From Sphingomonas mali NBRC 15500 (GTDB lineage Bacteria > Pseudomonadota > Alphaproteobacteria > Sphingomonadales > Sphingomonadaceae), in NCBI RefSeq assembly GCF_001598415.1, contig NZ_BCYX01000012.1, positions 1 through 64,000 on the forward strand: a stretch of DNA of 64,000 nucleotides, given 5' to 3'. Below the pieces are notes generated by a model, which was not told the origin of the DNA, did no database searches, and was given only the letters and a program-made list of their open reading frames with translations. The position numbers and the translations under genes are program-made. Below, piece after piece: positions 17,898-27,320 of the stretch (position 1 is the first letter of the stretch; each line of letters begins with the position of its first letter).

Positions 17898-20660
17898 TCA
17901 GAAGCGGAAGCGGACGCCGCCGGTCAGGCGGCGGCCGGTCTGGCGGTATTCCTTGGTGCGGTTCGGGGTCACCGAATAGATGAACTCCTTGGCGTTGTTC
18001 AGGTTGGTGCCTTCTGCGAAGAACGTGAATCTCGGCGTCACATCGTAGGACAGGCTGGCATCCAGCTGGCCATAGGCGTTGAAATATTCGGGCTCGCCGT
18101 TGCGGCCCGAAGCGACCTGCAGGAAGCTGTCGCGCCACGTATAGGCAACGCGAGCCTGGACGCCGTATTTCTCGTAATAGCCGACCAGGCTGTACGACCA
18201 TTTTGACAGCCCCTCGAGACCGAAGCTGACATTGGCGACGGTGTTCCGGTAGTTGGCGTTTGAGTCCGTGTAGTTGAGGCTGGTCTGCACGCCGAAGCCG
18301 CTCAGTGCGCCCGGCAGGAAGGTGAGGGCCTGGCGGTAGCCGAGCTCGAAGCCCTTCACGGTCGCGCCCTTGCCGTTGTCGGGGACGGTCACCTGGAAGG
18401 TCACCTGATCGACCAGTTGTGGGGTCGTCACCAGCGTCACGAACGAATCGATCTTCTTGTAAAACACCGCGGCGTTGAGCAGCGCCGAGGGCGAGAAATA
18501 CCATTCGAGGCCGGCCTCGACCTGGCTGGCGCGGAACGGCTGGAGGTTCGGGTTGCCCCGCTTGATCGTCTCGTTGCCGGGGTTGGTCTGGATCGACTGG
18601 ACGGGCGACAGGTCGGACAAAGTCGGGCGGGTCATCACCCGCGATCCGGCAAGGCGCAGGATCAGGTCGTCGGTCAGCGAGAGGCGGACGTTCAGCGACG
18701 GCAACCAGTCGCGGTAGTGACCGCGAAAGCCCACCGGGACAACCGGCGAGACCGTGATGATGTTTTGGCCCTGGCCGTTCGGCACCGCGCTCAGCACTGT
18801 TTGCGACGCGCCGGTCGAGGTGTAGACCGTATCCTCCATGCGCAGGCCGCCGTTCACCGTCAGCGCCATGCCGCCGAGACGGGTGTTCCAGGTGCCCATC
18901 AGATAGCCGATCTTCACATGCTCATCGACCACCGACGAGGACGCCGCGGAAACCGGCGCCGGATCGAAGGCCTTGCCGTCCTGCGCGGCATATTGGTCGA
19001 TCAGCTTGACCAGGGTCAGCGGGTCGTAGCTGATCCAGTCGCGGATGATGTTGTCGCTGCCGCCACCGGAGAAGAAATAGCGGTTGGTCGGGCTGAACAG
19101 CGACATCGGCAGCGCGCGGTCCGAGCCACAATAGGCGCATTGTTGACCGAACGGCATGTTGTTGCCGGTCAATGCTTTCCTGCGGTTCGAATACATGCCG
19201 CCTGCGGCGACGGTGAAATTGTCGGCGAGCTTCCACTGCGCATCGGCGCGATATTCGCCGATCTCGTCATCGACATCGGTGCCGCCGCCCCAGATGTAAT
19301 AATGCGCGGTGAGGCCCTGCGGATTGACGGGCGCGTTGGCATAGTTCGGGCTGCTGAAGCCGTAATCGTAGATCGGGCTGCCCGAACGCCGGTCAAACCA
19401 CAGGTCGACATTCTTGCGGCGAATGGTGGTGAACAGGCTGTCGTCCTTGCCGCGGCGGCGCGCGGCCGACTGCGAGGCGTCGACGCTGATCTTGAAGCGA
19501 TCGCTCGGCTCCCATGCGATGTTGAGGCCGTACTGGTCCGTCGTCACGTCGCGCACGTCGTACTGGATGATCTCGTCGGCGAAGCCGCCCTGGTAGCGCT
19601 GATACACCGCCTCGCCGTTCTGGACGACCTGATCGACCAGGATTCCGCCCGAGAAATCGTAGGCGAGACCCGTCTGCTGTTCAGTGAACTTGGCCTTGGA
19701 ATAGAGGCCGTCGAGCGTGATCGTCAGCGTGTCGGTCGGCTTGGCCTGGATAGAGCCGGTGAAGCCGTAGCGCTTCAGCGTGCGTTCGAAGAAGAAGGGC
19801 GACAGGTTGGATGGCATCGAGACGTTGGTGAAAGGCGCGACATTTGGTCCGATGCGGCCGCCCGGAACCCCGTTCAGTTTGTAATAGGAGTCGGTGCTCG
19901 AGCGATGGACATGGCCGGCCCCGATCGTGAACTCGTCGTCGCGGACATGCTGATCGGTATAGACCGCGGAAAGCGACACGCCGAAGGTCTTGTCCGCGTT
20001 ACGCCAGCCCAGCACCGCCGAAACTTCGGGGTTGTAGCGGTCGGCGACCTGGGCCCATTGGACGCTTCCCGAGCCGGCCAGCACGAACCGTTGCTTCTGA
20101 TCGAGCGGGCGCATCGTGCGCACGTCGACCGTCGCGCCGATCGAGGCACCGTTGATGTTCGCCTGGGGCGACTTGTAGACGTCGGCGCCGCTGATCACTT
20201 CCGAAGGCAGCACGTCGAACGAAAATTCGCGGCCGTTATTGTCAGTGGCCAGCGTACGCCCGTTGACCGTCACGGCGTTGAACTTGGGCCCGAAGCCGCG
20301 GACCGTGACGTAGCGGCCCTCGCCGCGGTTGCGCTCGATGGTGACGCCGGCGATGCGCTGGAGCGACTCGGCCACGTTCTGGTCGGGCAACTTGCCCAGA
20401 TCCTGGGCGACGATCGAATCGACCACGCCGATCGCGTTGCGCTTGATGTCGATCGACGCCTGTTCGCTAGCGCGGATACCGGTGACGACGATTTCTTGTC
20501 CCGAATCCGCGGGTTGAGCGCCCTCGCTCGACGCTTGCGGCTCCGCCGTTGGGGTTGCCAGCGCTACATTTTGGGCGAGCGCCCCGCCGCTCCAAAGCAG
20601 CGCTCCAACCGCGGTCGCCGAGAGCAACGCGGCGCGCACGGGTCCATTCGCGTGGTTCAT
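17898..20660 (-). CDS. TonB-dependent receptor (second)
   Basis: Outer-membrane receptor of 920 aa. Signal peptide ends near residue 29 (GGALA), TonB-box-like EIVVTG lies at 56-61, and the plug carries KLPDQNVAESLQRIAGVTI and YVTVRGFGPKFNAVTVNGR. The barrel ends RRLTGGVRFRF with a terminal Phe. The plug differs from the other two receptors (GKLPDQN rather than FPDSN), so it probably binds a different oligosaccharide. The ATG at 20660 has GGAGAGGATCAC in front. AACTGATATGTCAAT at 20701 matches the second palindrome family, so the FCD regulator at 47549 may control it. It stands alone, with no SusD. Confidence 0.88.
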   Translation of the reverse strand: MNHANGPVRAALLSATAVGALLWSGGALAQNVALATPTAEPQASSEGAQPADSGQEIVVTGIRASEQASIDIKRNAIGVVDSIVAQDLGKLPDQNVAESLQRIAGVTIERNRGEGRYVTVRGFGPKFNAVTVNGRTLATDNNGREFSFDVLPSEVISGADVYKSPQANINGASIGATVDVRTMRPLDQKQRFVLAGSGSVQWAQVADRYNPEVSAVLGWRNADKTFGVSLSAVYTDQHVRDDEFTIGAGHVHRSSTDSYYKLNGVPGGRIGPNVAPFTNVSMPSNLSPFFFERTLKRYGFTGSIQAKPTDTLTITLDGLYSKAKFTEQQTGLAYDFSGGILVDQVVQNGEAVYQRYQGGFADEIIQYDVRDVTTDQYGLNIAWEPSDRFKISVDASQSAARRRGKDDSLFTTIRRKNVDLWFDRRSGSPIYDYGFSSPNYANAPVNPQGLTAHYYIWGGGTDVDDEIGEYRADAQWKLADNFTVAAGGMYSNRRKALTGNNMPFGQQCAYCGSDRALPMSLFSPTNRYFFSGGGSDNIIRDWISYDPLTLVKLIDQYAAQDGKAFDPAPVSAASSSVVDEHVKIGYLMGTWNTRLGGMALTVNGGLRMEDTVYTSTGASQTVLSAVPNGQGQNIITVSPVVPVGFRGHYRDWLPSLNVRLSLTDDLILRLAGSRVMTRPTLSDLSPVQSIQTNPGNETIKRGNPNLQPFRASQVEAGLEWYFSPSALLNAAVFYKKIDSFVTLVTTPQLVDQVTFQVTVPDNGKGATVKGFELGYRQALTFLPGALSGFGVQTSLNYTDSNANYRNTVANVSFGLEGLSKWSYSLVGYYEKYGVQARVAYTWRDSFLQVASGRNGEPEYFNAYGQLDASLSYDVTPRFTFFAEGTNLNNAKEFIYSVTPNRTKEYRQTGRRLTGGVRFRF

Positions 20661-21190
20661 GTGATCCTCTCCCTGCTTTCTGTAATATTGCACACTGGCT
20701 AACTGATATGTCAATCGATCGCCATACATACGTTATGCGGTGCGACCATCGGCCGGTTCGCGCCGATCGAATGCGATCGCGTCGTGCGATTTGGCGCTGG
20801 CAATAAGAGGCTCGACGAGCCGCGCGATGACTTCGTCCTTCCCCGAGAATCTGCGCGCCGCGCCGAGGTCCTTATCGAGGGGCCGGCGGGCACGGCGCTG
20901 CCGCGCTAGGCGATGCTCAGCGAAAAAATCACGTCAGCCGCCCCGTGAGCAGCGAGGCGACGATGGCGCTGACCGAGAAGGTGCTGATCGTTTCGCAGCA
21001 AGAGCGCGACACGATGACCCGCGATTCCAGCGCATGCGACGCCTGATCCGATTGTTCCTGCGGCGCTGTTCCTGCGCGAGGACGGGGCTCGTCTATCTCG
21101 ACACCCTATCCTGAATCCGCTCGGTGCTCGAAGGAGCGAAGGCTCCTTGGCCCGGCGCCGATCGGTTCGTCACACTGGCCTTTAGGATTC
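20661..21190. other. Receptor upstream region and decayed sequence
   Basis: The first 60 bases carry the receptor ribosome-binding site and an operator-like palindrome at 20701. From about 20900 to 21060 one plus-strand frame reads like a gene fragment (HVSRPVSSEATMALTEKVL, then a stop), but without a start or recognisable family. The rest shows nothing identifiable. Confidence 0.35.
20701..20714. promoter_or_regulatory. Operator-like palindrome, CTGATATATCAG family
   Basis: AACTGATATGTCAAT-type sequence about 40 bp upstream of the second TonB receptor start. It differs by one base from TGATATATCA, the core of the perfect palindrome at 46681. Likely target of the FCD-type GntR regulator encoded at 47549. 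Confidence 0.5.
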
Positions 21191-22333
21191 TCAGGCCCTC
21201 GCGGTCTTCCTGGCGTCGAAGATGCGGTGCGACGTGCAATTGTCGTCCACGACATCCCAGTCGATGTCGATTCCAAGGCCTGGCCCTTCAGGCACATGGA
21301 TGTTGCCGTCGGTATCCATTAAGTCGCGCAGGCTCTGCTTCATCGGAAGCTGGAATGTGTCCTCGGGCACGAACAGCTCGAAATATTCCGAATTGCGTAC
21401 CGCGCTGGCGACGTGGAGATTGGCGACGTCCATCGGCCCCATCGTGGTGGTGTGCAGTTCGCAATTGATCCCGTGCGCCTCCGCGAGGTGGCAGACCTTG
21501 AGCGTGCCGGTAATGCCGCCCTTCCACGAGACGTCGGCGCGGACCATGTCGAGCGCATCGGCCTTGATCGCCTGGGCGACGCCCCAGGGACCGCCGCGCG
21601 TGGTCTCGGTGCCGACGATTGGGATGTCGACCGCGGCGGCGAGCTTGGCATATTTGTCGAGCTCATAGTCGCGGAACGGCTCCTCGAACCAATAATAGCC
21701 GAGTTGTTCGAGATGGCGGGCGACGCGGATCGCCTCGGGTAAAGTATATTCGGCGACCGGATCGGTCATCAGGATCATCTCGGGCCCGACGGCCTCGCGG
21801 ACGGCGGCATGGATCGCCATGTCCATGCTGCTGGGGCCGCAGGGATGGACCTTGTACGCCTTGAAGCCGCGTTCCTTGTAGTGAAGCGCCTCGCGGACAT
21901 AATCCTCGATCGCCGGTAGCCAGAGGCTGCTGGCATAGACCGGCATGCTGGTGCGGTAGCTGCCGAGATAGCGATGGAGCGGCAGCCCGGCGGTGCGGGC
22001 CGCCGCATCCCACAGCGCCACGTCGATCGGGCCCGGCACGAAGACCGGGAAGAAAGCGCCGTGCCGGTCGATGTTCCAGAAATCGTGCCAGATCTTCTCG
22101 CGGTCATGGATGCTGCGGCCCAGAATCACCGGCGCGATCACGTCGGCGAGATAGGCGTCCGTGACCGCGCCGGAGCGTGCCGCCCAGAAGGTCGCGATTC
22201 CCTCGATCCCGTCGGAGGTGGTGATGCGACCGACGCCATAGCTCCACGGCATCGGCGCCGCGCCCTCGCGCTCCTCGTCGAACAGCCCTTTGGGTCGCTT
22301 GCAGATCCAGGTCTCGAACTTCTCGACGCGCAT
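21191..22333 (-). CDS. Enolase-superfamily (mandelate racemase group) acid-sugar dehydratase
   Basis: Cytosolic 380-aa protein of the mandelate racemase subgroup, which dehydrates aldonic or aldaric acids. Metal ligands are visible as Asp in MTDPVAEY near 191, Glu in WFEEPF near 214 and Glu in GTETTRGG near 241. The catalytic His is likely in CELHTTTMGP near 293. The second-strand motif reads YKVHP near 161, so K-x-H rather than K-x-K, which changes the expected stereochemistry. The substrate cannot be assigned; a uronate-derived acid is likely because the gene shares a CTGT-N3-ACAG operator region with the divergent GH28 gene. No signal peptide. Confidence 0.75.
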   Translation of the reverse strand: MRVEKFETWICKRPKGLFDEEREGAAPMPWSYGVGRITTSDGIEGIATFWAARSGAVTDAYLADVIAPVILGRSIHDREKIWHDFWNIDRHGAFFPVFVPGPIDVALWDAAARTAGLPLHRYLGSYRTSMPVYASSLWLPAIEDYVREALHYKERGFKAYKVHPCGPSSMDMAIHAAVREAVGPEMILMTDPVAEYTLPEAIRVARHLEQLGYYWFEEPFRDYELDKYAKLAAAVDIPIVGTETTRGGPWGVAQAIKADALDMVRADVSWKGGITGTLKVCHLAEAHGINCELHTTTMGPMDVANLHVASAVRNSEYFELFVPEDTFQLPMKQSLRDLMDTDGNIHVPEGPGLGIDIDWDVVDDNCTSHRIFDARKTARA

Positions 22334-22354
22334 TCGGCATCCTCACCTTTAAAC

Positions 22355-22366
22355 TTGTCTTACAGG
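22355..22366. promoter_or_regulatory. Operator-like palindrome, CTGT-N3-ACAG family
   Basis: TTGTCTTACAGG between the divergent dehydratase (start 22333) and GH28 (start 22420). It matches sites at 24939, 32191, 32209 and 42234. Probably bound by the GntR regulator encoded at 24087. Confidence 0.65.
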
Positions 22367-22419
22367 ATACGGAGACTACATCTTCCCGACAACATGAATC
22401 GACACGGAGGAGAGGGCGG

Positions 22420-24063
22420 ATGTCCAGTGCGTCGCCATTGTTGCTGGCCAATGCTGAGTTTGGCCGCCGTGCGTTCGCGTTGGGAATGGGCGCGGCCTTC
22501 GCGCTCGCGGCGATGCCGGTGCGCGCCACGGGGGGACTGCGGACCTTTCACGACGTGCGCGATTATGGCGCCCGGGGCGACGGCAAGTCGATCGACAGCA
22601 TTGCGATCAACAAGGCGATCGAGGCGGCGTCGCGCGCGGGCGGTGGCACGGTGATCGTACCGCCTGGCAAGTATCTCTGCTTTTCGATCCGGCTGAAGGA
22701 CGATATCACGCTGGTGCTCTCCTCCGGCTCGACGCTGATCGCCGCCGATCCCGACACGCATGGGCTCCACTATGACCTGCCCGAAGCCGCGTTCGAGGAG
22801 CAGTTCACCGATTTCGGCGTCTACCACAACCATACCAGCCTGATTTATGGCGATGGGGTCAGCAACGTCGCGATCATCGGCAAGGGGCTGATCCACGGCC
22901 TGGGGCTGGAGCGCGAGGGACCGGGACCGCGCTGGCACGGCATGCCGGACTATCGCTCGCCCGCCTCGATGGGGCTGACGCCCGAACAGGCGCGGCTGAT
23001 CGACCCGAAAGAGCGCGCACAGCAGGGCCGCGGCAACAAGGCGGTGGCGTTCAAGGGGAGTCGCAACGTCCTGCTCCGCGACTTCACGATCCTGCAGGGC
23101 GGTCATTTCGCGGTCTATCTGCTCGGCTGCAGCAACGTGACGGTCGATAATCTGACGGTCGACACCGACCGCGACGGCATCGATCTGGATTGCTGCCGCG
23201 GAGTGCGGCTAACCGGCTGCGTGGTGAACGCCCACAAGGACGATGCGATCTGCCTCAAAAGCTCCTACGCGCTCAACCGGCGGATCGTCTGCGAGGACAT
23301 CGTGGTCAGCGGATGCAAGACCAGCGGCTATGCGTTGGGCAGCCTGATTGACGGGACGTATGCGAAGTCCGACTATCTATCGACCGACAAGGTCGGCGTT
23401 CTCGGACGGATCAAGCTCGGCACCGATTCGGTCGGCGGGTTCCGCAATGTGCTGGTGAACGACTGCATCTGCGAGAACAGCCGCGGGCTGCAACTCGGTG
23501 CGATCGACGGCGGCACCCTGGAAGACGTGACCTTTTCCAACATCACGATGCGCAATCCGGTCAACCACCCGCTGTTCGTGCGTCTGTCCGCCCGGCAGCG
23601 CGCGCCCGAGGGATCGCCGGTCGGAACGGTGCGGCGGGTGCGCTTTGCCGACATCAACGTATCGGGCGCGGACGGCCGCTATCCGTGCGGGATCGTCGGC
23701 ATAGCGGACAAGGCGATCGACGATGTGTCGCTCCAAGGCGTCCATGTCGCGTGCAGCGGCGGCGGGACAGTCGAGGACGCGGCGCGAATACCGCCCGAAC
23801 GCCGCAATTCGAGCCTGGAGCCGAGCTTCATGGGTACGCTGCCCGCGTTCGGCTTGTATGTCCGCCACGCCCGCAATGTAGCGGCGAAGGATGTGACTTT
23901 CGCCGTCGAGCGGCCCGATGCGCGGCCCGCGATCGTGCTGGACGATGTCGCGGGCGCGCAGATCGACGGGCTGCGGTCGAACGCGGACAGGGCGGGCGCG
24001 GTGCGTGCGGTGGCGAGCAGAGATATCGCGGTGGGGGCAGTAGTGACGCTCGCCGAGAGCTGA
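22420..24063 (+). CDS. Glycoside hydrolase family 28, polygalacturonase-like
   Basis: Beta-helix GH28 enzyme (547 aa) with a Tat-like signal (GRRAFALGMGAAFALAA). The family start is present: FHDVRDYGARGDGKSIDS and GGGTVIVPPGKYL. Catalytic Asp motifs are DTDRDGIDLDCC near 247 and KDDAICLKSS near 273, and a RIK-type motif GRIKLGTDS lies near 329. The canonical GHG is absent; the equivalent region reads SGYALGSLIDG. It is probably an exo-enzyme or one acting on a rhamnogalacturonan-like backbone. A close paralogue is at 57751, clearly similar through most of the length. Upstream lies an operator at 22355. Confidence 0.82.
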   Translation: MSSASPLLLANAEFGRRAFALGMGAAFALAAMPVRATGGLRTFHDVRDYGARGDGKSIDSIAINKAIEAASRAGGGTVIVPPGKYLCFSIRLKDDITLVLSSGSTLIAADPDTHGLHYDLPEAAFEEQFTDFGVYHNHTSLIYGDGVSNVAIIGKGLIHGLGLEREGPGPRWHGMPDYRSPASMGLTPEQARLIDPKERAQQGRGNKAVAFKGSRNVLLRDFTILQGGHFAVYLLGCSNVTVDNLTVDTDRDGIDLDCCRGVRLTGCVVNAHKDDAICLKSSYALNRRIVCEDIVVSGCKTSGYALGSLIDGTYAKSDYLSTDKVGVLGRIKLGTDSVGGFRNVLVNDCICENSRGLQLGAIDGGTLEDVTFSNITMRNPVNHPLFVRLSARQRAPEGSPVGTVRRVRFADINVSGADGRYPCGIVGIADKAIDDVSLQGVHVACSGGGTVEDAARIPPERRNSSLEPSFMGTLPAFGLYVRHARNVAAKDVTFAVERPDARPAIVLDDVAGAQIDGLRSNADRAGAVRAVASRDIAVGAVVTLAES

Positions 24064-24086
24064 CCCGGGCCGCGCTTGAAGGGACG

Positions 24087-24827
24087 TTACCCTTTCTTGC
24101 CCACCCCGATCGGCGCGAGGATCGCGGCAAGCGCATCGTCGAAATGCTGCGCCATCGCGGCGGCCGCTGCGGCCGGGTCTCCGGCGACGACTTCGCGGAC
24201 GATATCCTCGTGCAGGTCCTGCACCCGCTTGAGCTCGGGCGTCGCCGACCAACGTTCGATGCCGGCGAGCATCGAGGCTTCGATGAGTTGGCGGAATGCC
24301 TCGATCAGCAGCGGATAGAGCGGATTGGCGGTCGCCCGGGCGAGCGTCATGTGCAGTTCGAGGTCCAGGCTCGAATAGCGCTCCGCATTGCCCAGATGAT
24401 CGGCCATCTCGGATATGATCGCACGAAGCTCGATGACGTCCTGATCATTGCGGCGCTGGGCGGCGAGGGCGACCATCGCAATCTCGATGCCGCGGCGCAT
24501 TTCCAGAATGTCGCGCGCCTCGGCCTGGCCGATCAGGACCGCATTCCGGATCACGCGCGAGATCATTTCGCCGTCGACGGAAACGATCGTCGCCCGCTTG
24601 CCGACCGCCATCTCCACCAACCCGGTGGCGGCTAGCGCGCGCATTGCCTCACGCACCACCGGCCGGCTGACGCCCAGTGTCGTGCTGATCGTCGTCTCGC
24701 TCGGTAGCTTGGCGCCGGGGCGCAGTTGTTCGCTTGCGACATAATCGCGCAGATAGTCGATGACACGTTCGACCAGCCCGGTCGTCTTCGCGCCGCCGAC
24801 ATCGGCCTCGTTGCTGGTCGCTTGCAC
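24087..24827 (-). CDS. FadR-type GntR regulator, likely uronate-responsive
   Basis: 246-aa transcription factor. The N-terminal winged helix has LPSETTISTTLGVSRPVVREAMRAL near residues 40-64. The C-terminal all-helical FCD ligand domain (ILEMRRGIEIAMVALAA, then LDLELHMTLARATANP) holds the usual metal/ligand-binding region. FCD regulators of this type (UxuR, ExuR) respond to uronates or their keto forms. It faces the uxa operon across a gap with a perfect CCTGTCTTACAGG at 24939, so it probably represses the operon and itself. Four other copies of the palindrome suggest a wider regulon. Ligand is inferred from context. Confidence 0.85.
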   Translation of the reverse strand: MQATSNEADVGGAKTTGLVERVIDYLRDYVASEQLRPGAKLPSETTISTTLGVSRPVVREAMRALAATGLVEMAVGKRATIVSVDGEMISRVIRNAVLIGQAEARDILEMRRGIEIAMVALAAQRRNDQDVIELRAIISEMADHLGNAERYSSLDLELHMTLARATANPLYPLLIEAFRQLIEASMLAGIERWSATPELKRVQDLHEDIVREVVAGDPAAAAAAMAQHFDDALAAILAPIGVGKKG

Positions 24828-24938
24828 AACATGTCCTCCTGAAGCGTGATCTATCGGCAGTTTTCGCCGCAGGGCAAGCGTGCCTCCCCGGCATTTCTCA
24901 AAAAGCCGCTTGCGTCGCCGTGGTGCAAGCTGGTAGCA

Positions 24939-24951
24939 CCTGTCTTACAGG
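24939..24951. promoter_or_regulatory. Perfect 13-bp palindrome CCTGTCTTACAGG
   Basis: The most symmetrical copy of the CTGT-N3-ACAG family. It sits between the GntR gene (24827) and the hexuronate transporter start (24999), about 50 bp from the start codon, where it could block both promoters. Confidence 0.7.
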
Positions 24952-24998
24952 ATTGCGGACAAGATCCTAAGAACGAATTCCGTGAGGAAGCTGAAGGC

Positions 24999-26324
24999 AT
25001 GACCACGAGTTTCGGCGCGGTCGCAGACGCGGCCGGCGCCTCGGCGCCTGCCGGACGGTATCGCTGGGTGATCTGCGGGCTGCTCTTCGCCTCGACGACG
25101 CTCTGCTACATGGATCGCCAGATCTTCGGCCTGCTCAAGCCAACGCTCGATATCGAGCTCGGCTGGTCCGAGACCGTCTATGGCGATGTCGTTGCCACCT
25201 TCTCGCTAATGTATGCGTGCGGCTATCTGTTCGGCGGACGGTTGATGGACCGGATCGGGGTTCGGCGCGGCCTTTCGCTCGCGGTTGCCGGTTGGAGCAT
25301 CAGCGCGGCGCTTCACGGGCTGATGAGCAGCCCTTTGGGTTTCAAATTCGCGCGGGGCGCACTGGGCCTCACCGAGGGTGGCAATTTCCCCGCCTCGATC
25401 AAGGCCGTGCGCGAATGGTTTCCCGTGCGGGAGCGCGCTTTGGCTACGGGAGTGTTCAACGCCGGCAGCAATATCGGCGCGATCGTGACACCCATCAGTC
25501 TGCCCTTCGTAGTGGCGCTGGTCGGCTGGCGCTCGGCTTTCCTGATCGCGGGTGCGCTCGGCCTGATCTGGGTGGCGCTGTGGTTGCGCTTCTACGATTC
25601 GCCCGAGCGGCAGCGGCGCCTTTCGGCCGAGGAATTGGCCTATATCAAGGCGGGCGACGCCGGCGCGCCCGAGGCAGCGCGCGTGCCCTGGCTCGCTTGC
25701 TTCGCTTATCGCGGCACCTGGGCCTATGCGCTCGGCATGCTGCTCACCAGTCCCGTCTGGTGGTTCTATCTCAATTGGGTTCCCGGATACCTCCACCAGC
25801 GCTTCGGCGTCGACATGATGGCGTCTATCGCGCCCTTGGTGGCGATTTATCTGGTCGCCGACATCGGCAGCGTAGCGGGGGGCTGGCTCTCGTCGCGGCT
25901 GATCGGCGGCGGCATGCCGGCACTGCGCGCGCGGATGATCGCGATGCTGTGCATGGCGATGTGCCCGATCCCCGTCGCGCTCGTCTCGGGCATGTCGGAC
26001 ATGTGGCCGGCAGTGCTGCTGATCGCGCTGGCGGCGGCGGGGCACCAGGGGCTTTCGGCCAATCTCTACACGATCGTCTCCGACACGCTGCCGCCGGGCG
26101 CGGTCAGCTCGGTGATCGGCATCGGCGGCTTCGCGGCCGGTGTCGCCGGCATGTTCGTAGCAATGGCGGTGGGACGAATCCTCGACGCCACTGGCGGAAA
26201 CTACATGGTCCTGTTCGTCGGTGCCGCGGCGGCATATCCGCTCGCGGTGCTCGTCATGGCGCTGATCCTGCGGCGGCCTTCGCCGCCGGCGGAGCGTTCG
26301 CAGACGGACCGCGACCGGTCTTGA
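24999..26324 (+). CDS. MFS transporter, hexuronate (ExuT-like) type
   Basis: 441-aa inner-membrane carrier with about 12 hydrophobic segments. The N-terminal region [31 protein letters not shown] and the loop [15 protein letters not shown] are typical of the anion:cation symporter family that includes ExuT and galactarate/glucarate carriers. It likely imports galacturonate from the periplasm. A longer reading frame extends upstream, but it would run through the operator at 24939; the ATG at 24999 is preferred. First gene of the operon MFS-rraA-like-uxaA-SDR-uxaC. Confidence 0.85.
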   Translation: MTTSFGAVADAAGASAPAGRYRWVICGLLFASTTLCYMDRQIFGLLKPTLDIELGWSETVYGDVVATFSLMYACGYLFGGRLMDRIGVRRGLSLAVAGWSISAALHGLMSSPLGFKFARGALGLTEGGNFPASIKAVREWFPVRERALATGVFNAGSNIGAIVTPISLPFVVALVGWRSAFLIAGALGLIWVALWLRFYDSPERQRRLSAEELAYIKAGDAGAPEAARVPWLACFAYRGTWAYALGMLLTSPVWWFYLNWVPGYLHQRFGVDMMASIAPLVAIYLVADIGSVAGGWLSSRLIGGGMPALRARMIAMLCMAMCPIPVALVSGMSDMWPAVLLIALAAAGHQGLSANLYTIVSDTLPPGAVSSVIGIGGFAAGVAGMFVAMAVGRILDATGGNYMVLFVGAAAAYPLAVLVMALILRRPSPPAERSQTDRDRS

Positions 26325-26334
26325 TGGAGCAACA

Positions 26335-26988
26335 ATGCACGACGCAGCGCTTTTCGACCTTTTCCGGGCCGAACTCTACACGCCGGTAGTAGGCGACATT
26401 CTCGACACGCTGGGGCTGTACCACCAGTTCCTGCCCGCGCCGATCCAGCCGATGACGGCCGACATGAAGCTGATCGGCCGAGCCATGCCAGTGCTGATGA
26501 TCGACGTCTACGGACCGCAGGATCAACCGTTCGGTAAGCTCACCGAGGCGCTCGACCAGCTCGAGCCGGGCGACATTTATCTCGCGAGCGGCGGCGAGAT
26601 GCGCTGTGCTTATTGGGGCGAGATCCTGACCGCGACCGCCCGGATGCGCGGTGGCGCCGGTGCGGTGATCAACGGCTATCATCGCGATACGCCGAAGGTG
26701 CTCGAACAGGATTGGCCGGTGTTCAGCCGTGGCCGCTTCGCGCAGGATTCGGGAGTCCGCACCAAAGTAGTCGACTATCGTTGTTCGATCGAAGTGGGGC
26801 CAGTGACGGTACAGCCCGGTGACCTGGTGTTCGGTGATCTCGACGGCGTGGTCGTCATTCCCGGGGCGCACGAGACCGAGGTGGTCGAGCGCGCGCTGGA
26901 GAAGGTGCGCGGCGAGAAGCTGGTGCGCAAGGAGATCGAGGCCGGCATGTCGAGCACCGACGCCTTCGCCAAATACGGCATATTGTGA
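26335..26988 (+). CDS. RraA-like protein (HMG aldolase / oxaloacetate decarboxylase family)
   Basis: 217-aa soluble protein of the RraA fold. The family includes class II 4-hydroxy-4-methyl-2-oxoglutarate aldolases and oxaloacetate decarboxylases as well as the RNase E inhibitor Rra[12 protein letters not shown] near 117-127 keeps the Arg-Asp pair used for substrate and metal in the aldolases, which argues for an enzyme. [15 protein letters not shown] near 162-176 is also typical. It lies 10 bp after the transporter in the galacturonate operon. It could cleave or decarboxylate a pathway keto-acid, but the exact substrate is unknown. Confidence 0.75.
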   Translation: MHDAALFDLFRAELYTPVVGDILDTLGLYHQFLPAPIQPMTADMKLIGRAMPVLMIDVYGPQDQPFGKLTEALDQLEPGDIYLASGGEMRCAYWGEILTATARMRGGAGAVINGYHRDTPKVLEQDWPVFSRGRFAQDSGVRTKVVDYRCSIEVGPVTVQPGDLVFGDLDGVVVIPGAHETEVVERALEKVRGEKLVRKEIEAGMSSTDAFAKYGIL

Positions 26989-26999
26989 GCGGGAACGAG

Positions 27000-27320
27000 A
27001 TGACGACGGCATTCAGAATCCACGCGGCGGACAATGTCGCGACGTTGCTCGGCGATGCCGAGGATCGCGTCGAGGTGCGCGGCGAAGGCGGCGGCGCACT
27101 CGCGCTGCTGGAGCCGATCGCACTGGGCCACAAGGTGGCGCTGGCCGATATCGAAGCGGGCGCGCCGGTCGTGAAGTTCAGCATTACCATCGGCACGGCG
27201 AGCCGGTCGATCCGCGCCGGCGAATGGGTCCATCTCCACAATATTGCGAGCAGCTTCGACGAGCGCTCGGGCGGGTTCGACGTGGTGACGGGCGTGGCAA
27301 AGGACGTGCGCTATGACTGA
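27000..27320 (+). CDS. uxaA: Altronate dehydratase, small (SAF-domain) subunit
   Basis: 106-aa protein matching the N-terminal SAF domain of altronate dehydratase: [22 protein letters not shown] followed by [21 protein letters not shown]. In Escherichia coli this domain is fused to the catalytic part in one UxaA; here the two are separate genes overlapping by 8 bp. Together they should dehydrate D-altronate to 2-keto-3-deoxygluconate. An alternative GTG at 26985 overlaps the previous stop. The ATG at 27000 is preferred because a weak GGGAACG ribosome-binding site lies before it. Confidence 0.8.
   Translation: MTTAFRIHAADNVATLLGDAEDRVEVRGEGGGALALLEPIALGHKVALADIEAGAPVVKFSITIGTASRSIRAGEWVHLHNIASSFDERSGGFDVVTGVAKDVRYD

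Noticed and set aside
18417..20702. 761-codon open frame opposite the second TonB receptor
   Set aside because: Antisense artefact of codon bias; no plausible protein features.
20740..21114. 124-codon plus-strand gene
   Set aside because: Arginine-rich translation without homology features, in a decayed interval; another frame looks more protein-like but is also incomplete.
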